NCBI GenBank assembly: GCA_049968515.1
Contig: JBMFQR010000007.1
Location: 1-64,000 of the forward strand
Length of the DNA stretch: 64,000 nucleotides
Direction of reading: 5' to 3'
Source of the DNA: JAOACQ01 sp049968515
Lineage (GTDB): Bacteria > Spirochaetota > Brevinematia > Brevinematales > JAOACQ01
Part shown: piece by piece, positions 16,696 through 25,470 of the stretch
How positions within the stretch are numbered: the first letter of the stretch is position 1
Layout of the letters: each line of letters begins with the position of its first letter
Made by a program: the position numbers and the translations under genes
The notes under the pieces: model-generated
Told to the model about the DNA's origin: nothing
The model's input: only the letters and a program-made list of their open reading frames with translations
Databases searched by the model: none

Positions 16696-18624
16696 ATGTT
16701 AAAAAGGATTATATTTTTTATTTTCACTTTCACTTCAGGATATGCGGCTTCACTTGATAAAAATTATACTCTCATCTACTTCAAATTCTACCCCACTGAC
16801 TTGAAGATAAGGATATATACCGACAACAAATTAAGTTCCACTCTGGCCGAAAAAATGGACTATTTCATACCCCATATAAACAATAAAACCGGTGAGGCAA
16901 AGATTTTTCTGGTAAATTCTTCACAGCTTGAAAGGCTTGAAAGTATACTAACCTATCAGTACAAGGTAGTTTTTTATAAGGTTCAAAATATTGAAAATCA
17001 AGAGTTTGAAGTTCAAGTATATTCATTCAAGCTTTCATTTCAGTCAAACAAAATTATTGTAAAATACGACAATCTTAACGAAAAAGTCTTTCTAAAGGAT
17101 TTGATTTCTGACACATACATTCTCAAGGATGAAAAGGGCGATGACTTTATTTTAACAGAAAAGATAAGGCCGGTAAAATTTGCCGGGAAACTTAAAAAAA
17201 TCACTGCTGACAAAAAGACAAACTACATCGATATTTCATCCGACGTAAAGCTAACCCTTATGAAAAAGGATGATGATAAAACCACATTCAACATTGACAA
17301 TAAATTTGAAGTGCCATTAAATAAGGAGTTTTTTATTGGCCATTATCCTTACGAAATTATTGCAAGTGAGAATGAAAAATATAAGCCTGTTGGCATTTTA
17401 CTTAAAAACAATGAGGAATCAAAAAATCTTATAATCCATTTCGGTGAGGTCTGGGACTATCCATACCAGTACAATCTCGTTCTCGAAAGAAATCCCGATG
17501 TACTGGAGATTGACTTCGATGAGGATATTTATGAATTAGAGTATAAAATTGGTAAGAAAGAATTTAAAAAAGCTGATAAAAAGCTCTGGCTTAATATAAA
17601 TAAAATTGTACCGATTTCCATTAGTAATGTTGAATTAAAAGAGATGAGCTTCCAGACTAACACAAGTAATAACACAGTCTCTAATATTATAACAAATTTT
17701 GTCTTTAAAACATACACCCAAATTACAAATTTTACTACCGAAACAATCAGCTTGAAAATAAGTGGCTTAACAAAGGCTCTAAAATGGCTGAAAAATCCAG
17801 TTCACAATATCTCATTTTCAGTAACAAGTGGAGATAAGGCTTCAAAAGTAACAGAGGAGATACTTTCTTCAAATAAAGAAAATTTCAAAATTGGTGATGA
17901 TAAGGAGAGTTTGATTTTCATTACAGAATTCAAAACCACTCCTTTTTCAATATTTGCTCATCCGGAAAATGCAGAGGTTGAAATCAAACGTATAGAACCT
18001 CTCTCTAAAAATGAAAGCGATACCCTGATTTTTAATACAACTCCAGTTTTTCTTTCTGAGTTTCCTTATGGCAGGTACATAATATACACAAGGTGGTTTA
18101 ATGAGGAAAAGACAATTGAATATGAAACTTCAAATTACATTGTAATAAATGAAAACTCGCTTAAAAAACAGAGTTATGGCATAAAATTTCTGACCAATAA
18201 GAGTGTTAGAATACCATATATTGACATCTATCAACCCGAGCAAATGAAAAAAGAAAACCTTTATCTTAAAAAGATTGATCTTCCAGAAAAAAAGGTTAAA
18301 ACTACTTTCGAAAAAAAAAGCATTAATACCCCAAACTACTTTATACAGCTTATAGCATTTGAAATAAACTATCCGAAACTTAAAAAGGAGATGAAAAATT
18401 TTATCACCTTCTATGAAAATAAATATCACAAAATGCACGGTGAAAAAATAAATCTTTTTACTGCTGAAAAGAAAATAAAAGGCAAAAACTATATTGTACT
18501 GGTTTCAGGACCATACGCAAATAATGATGCAAAATTTGAACTCTCAAAATCATTAAAAATATTGAGAAATTCCTTCATTGTTCGTAAGGATGAACTTGAT
18601 AATATCTTGCCAGCAACTTTTTAA
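16696..18624 (+). CDS. Exported protein with C-terminal SPOR-like domain
   Basis: A 642-residue protein with a signal peptide (1-18, ...TSGYAAS). Most of it is beta-strand and charged sequence that I do not recognise; several strand-rich modules with repeated 'EIDFDEDIYELEYKIG'-like segments are visible. The last ~85 residues look like a SPOR domain: NYFIQLIAFEINYPKL..., a helix, then KNYIVLVSGPYANNDAKFEL and a closing strand. SPOR domains bind denuded glycan strands, often at division sites. The next gene starts 12 bases downstream behind GGGGA and encodes a lipoprotein, so the two probably form an operon. The function of the large N-terminal part is unknown. Confidence 0.65.
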   Translation: MLKRIIFFIFTFTSGYAASLDKNYTLIYFKFYPTDLKIRIYTDNKLSSTLAEKMDYFIPHINNKTGEAKIFLVNSSQLERLESILTYQYKVVFYKVQNIENQEFEVQVYSFKLSFQSNKIIVKYDNLNEKVFLKDLISDTYILKDEKGDDFILTEKIRPVKFAGKLKKITADKKTNYIDISSDVKLTLMKKDDDKTTFNIDNKFEVPLNKEFFIGHYPYEIIASENEKYKPVGILLKNNEESKNLIIHFGEVWDYPYQYNLVLERNPDVLEIDFDEDIYELEYKIGKKEFKKADKKLWLNINKIVPISISNVELKEMSFQTNTSNNTVSNIITNFVFKTYTQITNFTTETISLKISGLTKALKWLKNPVHNISFSVTSGDKASKVTEEILSSNKENFKIGDDKESLIFITEFKTTPFSIFAHPENAEVEIKRIEPLSKNESDTLIFNTTPVFLSEFPYGRYIIYTRWFNEEKTIEYETSNYIVINENSLKKQSYGIKFLTNKSVRIPYIDIYQPEQMKKENLYLKKIDLPEKKVKTTFEKKSINTPNYFIQLIAFEINYPKLKKEMKNFITFYENKYHKMHGEKINLFTAEKKIKGKNYIVLVSGPYANNDAKFELSKSLKILRNSFIVRKDELDNILPATF

Positions 18625-18636
18625 TGGGGAAAGACA

Positions 18637-19932
18637 ATGCATCATTTATACATTCTAATTTTATTCATACTCTTAGCAGGATGTGGAAGTTTAAAGGAAA
18701 ACATTTTGCTCACAATTGATGGCGAAACAGAAGAATTCAGCACATCTGATTTCACAAATGCAGTTTCAAAAGCACTGAGAGAAAAATATCATAAAACCCC
18801 CCGCATTTTCGTAATTAAAGAGGAAAATGTCTATGAAAAAGTTTTTTCATCTCCTTCTTCATTTTTAAAAGATTTTAATAAGGCAAGTGAGACAAAATAT
18901 TTTTACGTTATATCAATCAGGCCAATTGAGAATCAGCTTAAGAACAGGCTCGAATACGAAATGCTTTTTGCTTCAGTCGAAAGTGAGGCCGAAAATATCG
19001 TTTACTCAAGGAAACCTGTAATAAGTCCCTACAAAGTAATTCAATGGCTGGAAAGTTTCGATGAGAAAGACCCATCAAATATAAGAAAGATATTTGTCTT
19101 CGGGAAAAAAAGTGATAAGCTCCTTGTTTTAATAAATACAAACAGGCAATGGAAATCAATTGATATAAAAAATATTTCAAATGGTGTAAATCAAATTTTC
19201 AACAAGATTTCTGCCTCAAACATAATATGTGAAATGAGAGGGAGTTCCTTTGAACTCACAAAACTACTTAAAACCAACAACTTATTTGAGGATGAGTTCT
19301 TCGATGATGCAGGTAAGGCATTTATTTTCGCAATATCTCCCACCTCAAAAACGACAAATGAAAGAAATTTCTTTGAGGCTCTTTTTTTCAGTGCGAGATC
19401 CAGTTTTAAAAATATCTTCCAGATTGATGCTCCAGCTAAAAGTGGGGAGTTTTTCATTGATTTATCCATAATTTTTAGTAACTATAGCCAGTTTGATTCC
19501 GACACTGTCATTTACTGGAAGGTTAATCCAGATGCACTTGAGAAAAAATTTATAGAGTTCAAGAAATATGGTGAATTTATTGATCTTGAAGATAATTATG
19601 TGCTTGTTTCCAGTATTGATAAAATAATGCCAAAAGGCTACCTTGAAGTAGATGAATTCCTCGAAAATAAAGAAAGCACAGGTGAAAACAGGATAATAAA
19701 AACACTACAAGAAAATATACTGGAAAAAAGGCTCTTTCATTTATTTTACAATCCAGAGAAAAAAACACTTAGAAAGCTCATTTTCTTTGAGTATGTGACT
19801 ACAGGCAAGGTTACAATAAAACTTGCTTTTGGACCTATCGAACCAGATAAAACGGAGTTTTATGCCACAGAACTAAAAAAACTTGGCATAAAAATTGAGA
19901 CAAAACCCTTCTCACCAAAGAATTTCAGATAG
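18637..19932 (+). CDS. Hypothetical lipoprotein
   Basis: A 431-residue predicted lipoprotein: signal MHHLYILILFILLAGCGS with lipobox LAGC (Cys16). I do not recognise a domain. The body alternates helices and strands and contains several GEF/GFGP-like strand turns near the end (VTIKLAFGPIEPDKTEFY) that could pair with the SPOR-like partner, but this is not evidence of function. It lies 12 bases after the SPOR protein gene and ends 100 bases before glyA. Conserved context would be the best clue to its role. Confidence 0.6.
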   Translation: MHHLYILILFILLAGCGSLKENILLTIDGETEEFSTSDFTNAVSKALREKYHKTPRIFVIKEENVYEKVFSSPSSFLKDFNKASETKYFYVISIRPIENQLKNRLEYEMLFASVESEAENIVYSRKPVISPYKVIQWLESFDEKDPSNIRKIFVFGKKSDKLLVLINTNRQWKSIDIKNISNGVNQIFNKISASNIICEMRGSSFELTKLLKTNNLFEDEFFDDAGKAFIFAISPTSKTTNERNFFEALFFSARSSFKNIFQIDAPAKSGEFFIDLSIIFSNYSQFDSDTVIYWKVNPDALEKKFIEFKKYGEFIDLEDNYVLVSSIDKIMPKGYLEVDEFLENKESTGENRIIKTLQENILEKRLFHLFYNPEKKTLRKLIFFEYVTTGKVTIKLAFGPIEPDKTEFYATELKKLGIKIETKPFSPKNFR

Positions 19933-19987
19933 TATATTTAGTACTGTATTACTTTGCAATTCCATAAAATGTAACCTATTTAATTCC

Positions 19988-20016
19988 TTGCTTTTTCCCA
20001 CATTTTCAAATATAAT
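19988..20016 (+). promoter_or_regulatory. Sigma-70 promoter for glyA
   Basis: TTGCTT at 19988-19993 and TATAAT at 20011-20016 with 17-base spacing. The GGGGAGG ribosome site begins six bases after the -10 element, so the untranslated leader would be only about 10 bases. Confidence 0.68.
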
Positions 20017-20032
20017 AAAGCGGGGAGGAAAA

Positions 20033-21532
20033 ATGGGTTATAAAGAAAAGATTCTTGACTATATCAGTTCAAAAGGTGAAAACATAAACACTGGATTTTT
20101 AGCCTATCTCTGTAATTTAGCACAGGTAGCAATGGTCTCAAAAGAGGTTGCAAAAGCAATTGTTTCAGAGCTTGAATCACAGAGAAATAATCTAAAACTT
20201 ATAGCAAGTGAAAACTATTCATCCCTCTCAACACAGCTTGCAATGGGCAACCTTCTTACTGACAAGTATGCGGAAGGTTTTCCTTTCCATCGATTTTATG
20301 CAGGATGTGAGAATGTAGATGAAATAGAAAATATTGCCGTAGAAGAGGCGAAAAGACTTTTTGGGGCAGAGCATGCATATGTTCAGCCACATAGCGGTGC
20401 GGATGCAAATCTGGTGGCTTACTGGGCAATACTCTCCACAAGAATAGAAGCACCTGCCTTAAAAAAGATTGGAGAGATGAATCTTTCAAAGCTTTCACAA
20501 AAGGACTGGGAAGATTTAAGAAAAGAAATGGGAAATCAGCGCCTCTTAGGACTCGATTACTACTCAGGGGGACATTTGACACATGGCTATAGAAACAATG
20601 TCTCAGCAAGAATGTTTGAGGCATATACATATTCTGTAAATAGAGAAACTGGACTGCTTGACTATGATGAGATAGAGAAAAAGACAAAAGAAGTCAAGCC
20701 TCTCATTTTGCTTGCCGGCTACAGTGCCTATCCAAGAAAAATAAACTTCAAAATAATGAAAGAGATTGCAGATAGGTATAATGCTGTTCTAATGGTTGAT
20801 ATGGCGCACTTTGCTGGACTTGTTGCTGGTGGTGTTTTTGAAGGCGAATATAATCCTGTGCTTTATGCAGACATTGTAACTTCTACAACCCACAAAACTC
20901 TAAGAGGCCCAAGAGGAGGACTGATCCTCTGCAAGAAGGAATTTGCCGAGGCAGTAGACAAAGGGTGTCCTCTCGTACTTGGGGGGCCACTTCCTCACGT
21001 TATGGCAGCAAAGGCAGTAGCTTTAAAAGAGGCAAGCTCATTAGAGTTCAAATCCTACGCTAAAAAGATTGTCGAAAATGCACAGAGTCTGGCTGAAGAG
21101 TGTATAAAACTTGGCATGAAAGTTGCTACTGGTGGAACTGACAACCATCTTTTCCTCATTGACGTTAGAGACTTTGGTATAACAGGAAGACAGGCAGAAA
21201 GTGCCTTGAGAGAATGCGGTATAACACTCAACAGAAATTCCCTTCCATTTGACCCCAATGGGCCATGGTATACAAGTGGTTTAAGACTTGGAACTCCGGC
21301 TGTAACGACCCTCGGAATGGGCAGAAGCGAAATGAAAGAGATTGCCAGTATTATTAGTCTGGTACTAAAAAATGTCAGCCCACTGGTCACAGATGGAGAA
21401 AAAAGCAGGGCGAAGTATGAATTGGCAGATAATATAAAACAGAGTGCAAAAGAAAAGGTAAAGACCCTTCTCAATAGATTTCCGGTCTATCCGGAACTTG
21501 ACCTTGAGTTTTTAAAAGAGTGCTTTCAATAA
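20033..21532 (+). CDS. glyA: Serine hydroxymethyltransferase, long form
   Basis: A 499-residue PLP enzyme interconverting serine and glycine with tetrahydrofolate, the main source of one-carbon units. Recognisable segments are RNNLKLIASENYSS, NKYAEG-like DKYAEGFPFHRFYAGC, YVQPHSGADAN, the aspartate strand VDMAHFAGLVAGG and the PLP-lysine motif TSTTHKTLRGPRGG (Lys288). It is about 80 residues longer than the E. coli enzyme. Extra sequence is present at the N-terminus and around residues 140-190, as in chlamydial and treponemal SHMTs. I chose ATG 20033 (GGGGAGG upstream) over the in-frame start at 19895, which lies inside the previous gene. Confidence 0.95.
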   Translation: MGYKEKILDYISSKGENINTGFLAYLCNLAQVAMVSKEVAKAIVSELESQRNNLKLIASENYSSLSTQLAMGNLLTDKYAEGFPFHRFYAGCENVDEIENIAVEEAKRLFGAEHAYVQPHSGADANLVAYWAILSTRIEAPALKKIGEMNLSKLSQKDWEDLRKEMGNQRLLGLDYYSGGHLTHGYRNNVSARMFEAYTYSVNRETGLLDYDEIEKKTKEVKPLILLAGYSAYPRKINFKIMKEIADRYNAVLMVDMAHFAGLVAGGVFEGEYNPVLYADIVTSTTHKTLRGPRGGLILCKKEFAEAVDKGCPLVLGGPLPHVMAAKAVALKEASSLEFKSYAKKIVENAQSLAEECIKLGMKVATGGTDNHLFLIDVRDFGITGRQAESALRECGITLNRNSLPFDPNGPWYTSGLRLGTPAVTTLGMGRSEMKEIASIISLVLKNVSPLVTDGEKSRAKYELADNIKQSAKEKVKTLLNRFPVYPELDLEFLKECFQ

Positions 21533-21573
21533 TCTGTCTTTGGCAGTCCTATAATGTAAATATCTCCAAAAAC

Positions 21574-21603
21574 TTGACATATATTCTTTAAGAAAATTAT
21601 AAT
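21574..21603 (+). promoter_or_regulatory. Sigma-70 promoter for the coiled-coil gene
   Basis: TTGACA at 21574-21579 and TATAAT at 21598-21603 with an 18-base spacer, 73 bases upstream of the start codon. Confidence 0.7.
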
Positions 21604-21675
21604 TAAGTGCAGGCAAATAAGTATTATGTGATATTGCTTCTTTATTAGAGCGCATAATGGCATATGGAGGCTTTT

Positions 21676-22083
21676 ATGGTACCAGAAATCTTAGAAGATG
21701 TCCTCGAAAAAGAGATGGAAGAGGCTTTAGAAATAAAGAACAGGGAGGCTCTCCATAGATATGTAAAGCACCTGGTATCAAGCTTCTCCTCAAGAAATGA
21801 CATTCTGGATATACGTTCAGACGTAAAAGTTATAGCTGAAACAATGAAGAAAGGCTTTGAATTTGTCGAAAAAAGGTTTGAAGATATTAATAAAAGGTTT
21901 GAAGATGTTAATAAGAGATTTGATGATGTAAATAGAAGATTTGACGATATGAACAAAAGGTTTGATGATATGAACAAAAGATTTGACGATATGGTAAAGA
22001 TGTTCAAGACACTCGGCTGGCTTATTGGTCTTGGCTTTGTGGTTATGAATGCCGTGATAATCATACTGAAGTTTATAGGCTAA
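21676..22083 (+). CDS. Small membrane protein with heptad-repeat coiled coil
   Basis: A 135-residue protein. The N-terminal ~55 residues are acidic and helical. Six near-perfect 7-residue repeats follow (KRFEDIN, KRFEDVN, KRFDDVN, RRFDDMN, KRFDDMN, KRFDDMV), encoded by 21-base DNA repeats. The C-terminus is a single membrane helix (LIGLGFVVMNAVIIILKFIG). The layout resembles small DUF1640-like coiled-coil membrane proteins that are often multicopy in bacteria; their function is unknown. ATG 21676 is preferred to ATG 21664 because TGGAGG lies at 21665-21670. The repeats could expand or contract by slippage in whole heptads without loss of frame. Confidence 0.72.
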   Translation: MVPEILEDVLEKEMEEALEIKNREALHRYVKHLVSSFSSRNDILDIRSDVKVIAETMKKGFEFVEKRFEDINKRFEDVNKRFDDVNRRFDDMNKRFDDMNKRFDDMVKMFKTLGWLIGLGFVVMNAVIIILKFIG

Positions 22084-22138
22084 CATTATAGAAGCTTCTC
22101 GCTGTGTATACAGGGAGCTATCCAGAAAGGTAAAATGG

Positions 22139-22210
22139 TCATTCTGAGCGAAGCGAAGAATATGCAATTTTCTAATGATGTCAGGATATTCTTCATTTCA
22201 TTAAGAATGA
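22139..22210. repeat. MITE-like palindromic repeat (TCATTCTGAGCGAAGCGAAGAAT type)
   Basis: The left arm 22139-22163 and the right arm 22186-22210 are imperfect inverted repeats (20 of 25 positions pair), separated by 22 bases. The left arm has the motif TCATTCTGAGCGAAGCGAAG that I recall as a common short interspersed repeat in many unrelated bacteria. The right arm has diverged (TTCATTTCATTAAGAATGA). It probably formed a non-autonomous element or an RNA hairpin. It lies between the coiled-coil gene and the cheA promoter. Confidence 0.72.
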
Positions 22211-22289
22211 TAGCAAGTATTTGCCTTTTTGGATGGTATCTCACCTTATTTGTAAAAAAGCCAACTTAGAAAATTTTTCCATTTTCCTA

Positions 22290-22317
22290 TTGACAAAAAA
22301 ATTTTTTCTCCTACAAT
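22290..22317 (+). promoter_or_regulatory. Sigma-70 promoter for the chemotaxis operon
   Basis: TTGACA (22290-22295), 16-base spacer, TACAAT (22312-22317). The cheA start codon is 24 bases downstream, with AGGGGGAAA as ribosome site. Confidence 0.75.
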
Positions 22318-22340
22318 ATAACTCTCTAAGGGGGAAACTT

Positions 22341-24542
22341 TTGAAATTTGATTTTATTATTTCGATTTTAAAGGAGTTATCAGACTTTATATCAACTTAT
22401 GAAGAAGGGGACTTAATAAAACTTGTTTCGATTAGAGATGATATTGGAAAGCTGAAAGGGGAATTTGAAAAGTTCGAAGAGTTAAAAAAGCTGAATGTTT
22501 TGCTTGAACATCTTCAAATTATTGCAGAGCTTGCATCAAAAAGCTCTATCGAAGAACTTACATCAATTAATATAATTGGTAATGTTGTCAATGATTTTCT
22601 CTCATTCTTTTCTAAAAAGACATCTGGCCATGAGCTTGTGAACAACCTGAATTCTTACTCTCCTGAAATAAGCAGATTAACCAGAAAAGCAAAAAAAATT
22701 GCCGAAGCTTCCCTTGAGAAAGATAAGTCTTCAGAAGAAGAGTATTCATACCCTTCAGACTACTTTAAGGCACTGGTAGATGATACAAAGCTTCTCACTC
22801 AATTTTATGAAGAGACAACAGAGCACCTCGATCAGGCACAGTATACCCTTCTTGAACTCGAATATGATCCGAGAAATAAAGAATTAATAAATAACATTTT
22901 CAGAAACTTTCACACCATAAAAGGCTCATCGGCATTTTTAGGGCTTAAAAACATAGAAGATGTAAGTCACAGCATGGAGGATCTCCTTGCTCTTGTGAGG
23001 GATGAAAAAATTTTCCTATCCAAGGAACTGATAGACATAATTTTTTACGGAATGGAATTGTTGAGGAACATTCTGGATATAATGCTGGCAAATGAATTCA
23101 AGACGAAAGATTTAAAAAGATCCTTCTTAAATATAAATATCTTTCCATTCATCAAACTGATGAAAAGGATACTCAATGAGTACCAGTATAAAAAGATAGG
23201 AGAAATACTGGAGGAGGAAGGTAAAATTACATCAAGTGATATTGAAAAGGTTCTATCGAGTCAGAAAGTAAGCCAGAAAAAATTCGGAGAGATAGTACTC
23301 GAAGAGAAAATAGTCTCATCGGAAGAGCTGCTTTCGGCTCTCCAGAAGCAAAAAAAGCAGGAAAGTAAAATAAAAAAACTAGGATTTGTAAAGGTCTCAA
23401 ACGAAAAACTCAACACTCTTATAGACATAGTAGGTGAACTTGTAATAAATCAATCAATGCTAAAACAAGAAATCTTACAGAATGGTGCAAATATCAACAT
23501 TTCAGAAAGAACACTCTCACAGCTTGAGATGATAACCACCACAATAAAAAATCTTGTGCTTTCCATGGGGATGGTACCCATTGCAGACATATTTAACAAA
23601 CTCCGTGTCGTGGCAAGAAATACAGCACAGGAACTCGGCAAGGTAGTATTCCTCGAAATAAAGGGGGAGGAAACAGAACTCGACAGAAATGTAATAGAGA
23701 CAATCTATGACCCGCTGATGCATATCATAAGAAATGCTATCGATCATGGAATTGAATCACCTGAAGAACGTGAAAAACTCAAAAAGGATAAGACCGGCAA
23801 AATATTTTTGAGTGCAGAACACAAGGGAAGTGGAATAGAAATTACCATTGCTGATGATGGAAAAGGCATAGACAAACAAAAAGTTATCGAAAGAGCACTC
23901 GAGTTAAGGCTTATTGAAAGAGATAAAGTTGATACAATGAGTGAGAAGGATATATACAATATTTTGTTCTTACCCGGGTTTTCAATAAATAGGGAAGCTA
24001 CAAATATTTCAGGTAGAGGTGTGGGACTTGATGTTGTAAAGAAAAATTTAGAAAAAATTCATGGCAGAGTTGAGGTCTACTCTGAACTTGGCAAATACAC
24101 AAAGTTTGTAATAAAACTACCATTAACTTTAGCTATCATTGAAGGTTTTGTAACAAGGGTGGGAAATAACAAATACGTTTTTCCATTCAATATGATAGAG
24201 GAAATACTTGTATTAAACAAGAGTGAAATAAAGGTTTCAGAGCAGAACAACAAAGAGGAAAATATAATTTACCATAGAGGAATACATATACCAGTTATAT
24301 TTGCACATCGTATATTTAAGGAACAACCTGGTGAAAATGAAAAATTCATCTCTTTAATCTTCAACATTGACAACTTCAAATATTGTATGATAGTTGATGA
24401 GGTTCTTGGAAAACAGGAAATTGTGGTCAAGAATTTAGGCAGCCTGCTCTCTGAATATAAGTATTTCTCCGGAGGAACTATATTTGGTGACGGCAGTATT
24501 GGTTTTGTAGTAGACCTTCAAGGTATATTAGAGGTTGCCTAA
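22341..24542 (+). CDS. cheA: Chemotaxis histidine kinase CheA
   Basis: A 733-residue CheA. A helical N-terminal extension (~1-150) precedes the Hpt domain, whose phosphoacceptor lies in NFHTIKGSSAFLG (His191). No clear CheY-binding P2 domain is seen. Instead, residues ~285-345 contain two repeats of the type IGEILEEEGKITSSDIEKVL and FGEIVLEEKIVSSEELL, resembling the MshEN/GspE N-terminal fold. The P3 dimerisation helices, the P4 ATPase (RNAIDHGIE, DDGKGID, GRGVGLDVV) and the P5 CheW-like domain (LTLAIIEGFVTRV) follow. I use TTG 22341, after AGGGGGA and a consensus promoter, not the upstream in-frame start at 22221, which would overlap the promoter. First gene of the chemotaxis operon. Confidence 0.94.
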   Translation: MKFDFIISILKELSDFISTYEEGDLIKLVSIRDDIGKLKGEFEKFEELKKLNVLLEHLQIIAELASKSSIEELTSINIIGNVVNDFLSFFSKKTSGHELVNNLNSYSPEISRLTRKAKKIAEASLEKDKSSEEEYSYPSDYFKALVDDTKLLTQFYEETTEHLDQAQYTLLELEYDPRNKELINNIFRNFHTIKGSSAFLGLKNIEDVSHSMEDLLALVRDEKIFLSKELIDIIFYGMELLRNILDIMLANEFKTKDLKRSFLNINIFPFIKLMKRILNEYQYKKIGEILEEEGKITSSDIEKVLSSQKVSQKKFGEIVLEEKIVSSEELLSALQKQKKQESKIKKLGFVKVSNEKLNTLIDIVGELVINQSMLKQEILQNGANINISERTLSQLEMITTTIKNLVLSMGMVPIADIFNKLRVVARNTAQELGKVVFLEIKGEETELDRNVIETIYDPLMHIIRNAIDHGIESPEEREKLKKDKTGKIFLSAEHKGSGIEITIADDGKGIDKQKVIERALELRLIERDKVDTMSEKDIYNILFLPGFSINREATNISGRGVGLDVVKKNLEKIHGRVEVYSELGKYTKFVIKLPLTLAIIEGFVTRVGNNKYVFPFNMIEEILVLNKSEIKVSEQNNKEENIIYHRGIHIPVIFAHRIFKEQPGENEKFISLIFNIDNFKYCMIVDEVLGKQEIVVKNLGSLLSEYKYFSGGTIFGDGSIGFVVDLQGILEVA

Positions 24543-24565
24543 AATTAAATCTTGCAGGAGGCATT

Positions 24566-24934
24566 ATGAAATATATTGTTGTTGTGGATGATTCGGAAAT
24601 AATCAGAAGCATTGTTGAACAAACTTTAAGATTGTATAACTATAGTGAGATAATTATGGCCTCCGATGGAGTTGATGCATTGGAAAAGATAAAACCCATA
24701 ATTGGTCGGATTGCTCTTTATGTTCTCGACGTTAATATGCCAAAAATGGATGGACTTACTCTCGTTAAGGAGGTTAGAAAGCTTGATGTTACAACCCCCA
24801 TAATTATGCTCACGACTGAAACCGATAAGTCAAAGATGTTAACAGCCAAGCAATATGGGGCTACCGGATGGATAATAAAACCATTTGATGGCGAAAGATT
24901 TATCAAGGTCGTTGAAATGTATCTTAAAAAATAA
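24566..24934 (+). CDS. cheY: Chemotaxis response regulator CheY
   Basis: A 122-residue single receiver domain. The acidic pocket is VVDDSE, the phosphorylated Asp is in YVLDVNMPKMDG (about Asp54), the switch Thr is in IMLTTE and the conserved Lys is in IIKPFD. Phospho-CheY binds the flagellar switch to change rotation. It lies 23 bases after cheA with a GGAGG ribosome site, in the position expected for the output regulator of this pathway. Confidence 0.94.
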   Translation: MKYIVVVDDSEIIRSIVEQTLRLYNYSEIIMASDGVDALEKIKPIIGRIALYVLDVNMPKMDGLTLVKEVRKLDVTTPIIMLTTETDKSKMLTAKQYGATGWIIKPFDGERFIKVVEMYLKK

Positions 24935-24952
24935 AGATTATCAGGAGGATAT

Positions 24953-25435
24953 ATGCCTGAAATTATTAATAAATTTCTGATTTTTACAGTTGAAAATGAA
25001 TACTATGCAATACCTATCTCAAAGGTTCAGGAAGTCATACGTTATGTTCCGATTACAGGCCTTCATGATACATCAAGCTTTTTGAAGGGAGTGATAAATC
25101 TTAGAGGTAAAATAATCCCGGTTATTGATATGAGACTTAAGTTCGGCCTTCCAGAAAAGGAATATAATGAAAGAACCATTTTTGTAATTGTTGAAATAGT
25201 GGGTGCAAGGGACATCTACCATATAGGGCTTGCAGTTGACAGCGTTCGTGATGTGGTAGAAATTCCGCCTGATAAGATAGAAAAAACTCCAGAAGTTGGC
25301 TTTAAGTTTAGAAGTAAGTACCTCTATGGCATAGTTCAACTTGGGGAACAGATGGTATTAATTTTAAACCTTGACAACATCTTAACCACGGAAGAAGTTG
25401 TCGAACTCGGTGAAAAAGTGGAAAGTGTGGAATAG
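24953..25435 (+). CDS. cheW: Chemotaxis adaptor CheW
   Basis: A 160-residue CheW. Family motifs are visible: FTVENEYYAIPISKVQEVIR, FLKGVINLRGKIIPVIDMR and VDSVRDVVEIP. It couples chemoreceptors to CheA in the signalling array and has no catalytic site. GGAGG precedes ATG 24953, 18 bases after cheY. Confidence 0.95.
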   Translation: MPEIINKFLIFTVENEYYAIPISKVQEVIRYVPITGLHDTSSFLKGVINLRGKIIPVIDMRLKFGLPEKEYNERTIFVIVEIVGARDIYHIGLAVDSVRDVVEIPPDKIEKTPEVGFKFRSKYLYGIVQLGEQMVLILNLDNILTTEEVVELGEKVESVE

Positions 25436-25470
25436 AGCCTTTAAATATATAAGTTTTGAGGAGGTTTTTT

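Noticed and set aside
22221..22340. Longer N-terminus of CheA
   Set aside because: It would overlap a consensus promoter and a repeat, and has no ribosome site; TTG 22341 has both in the right place.
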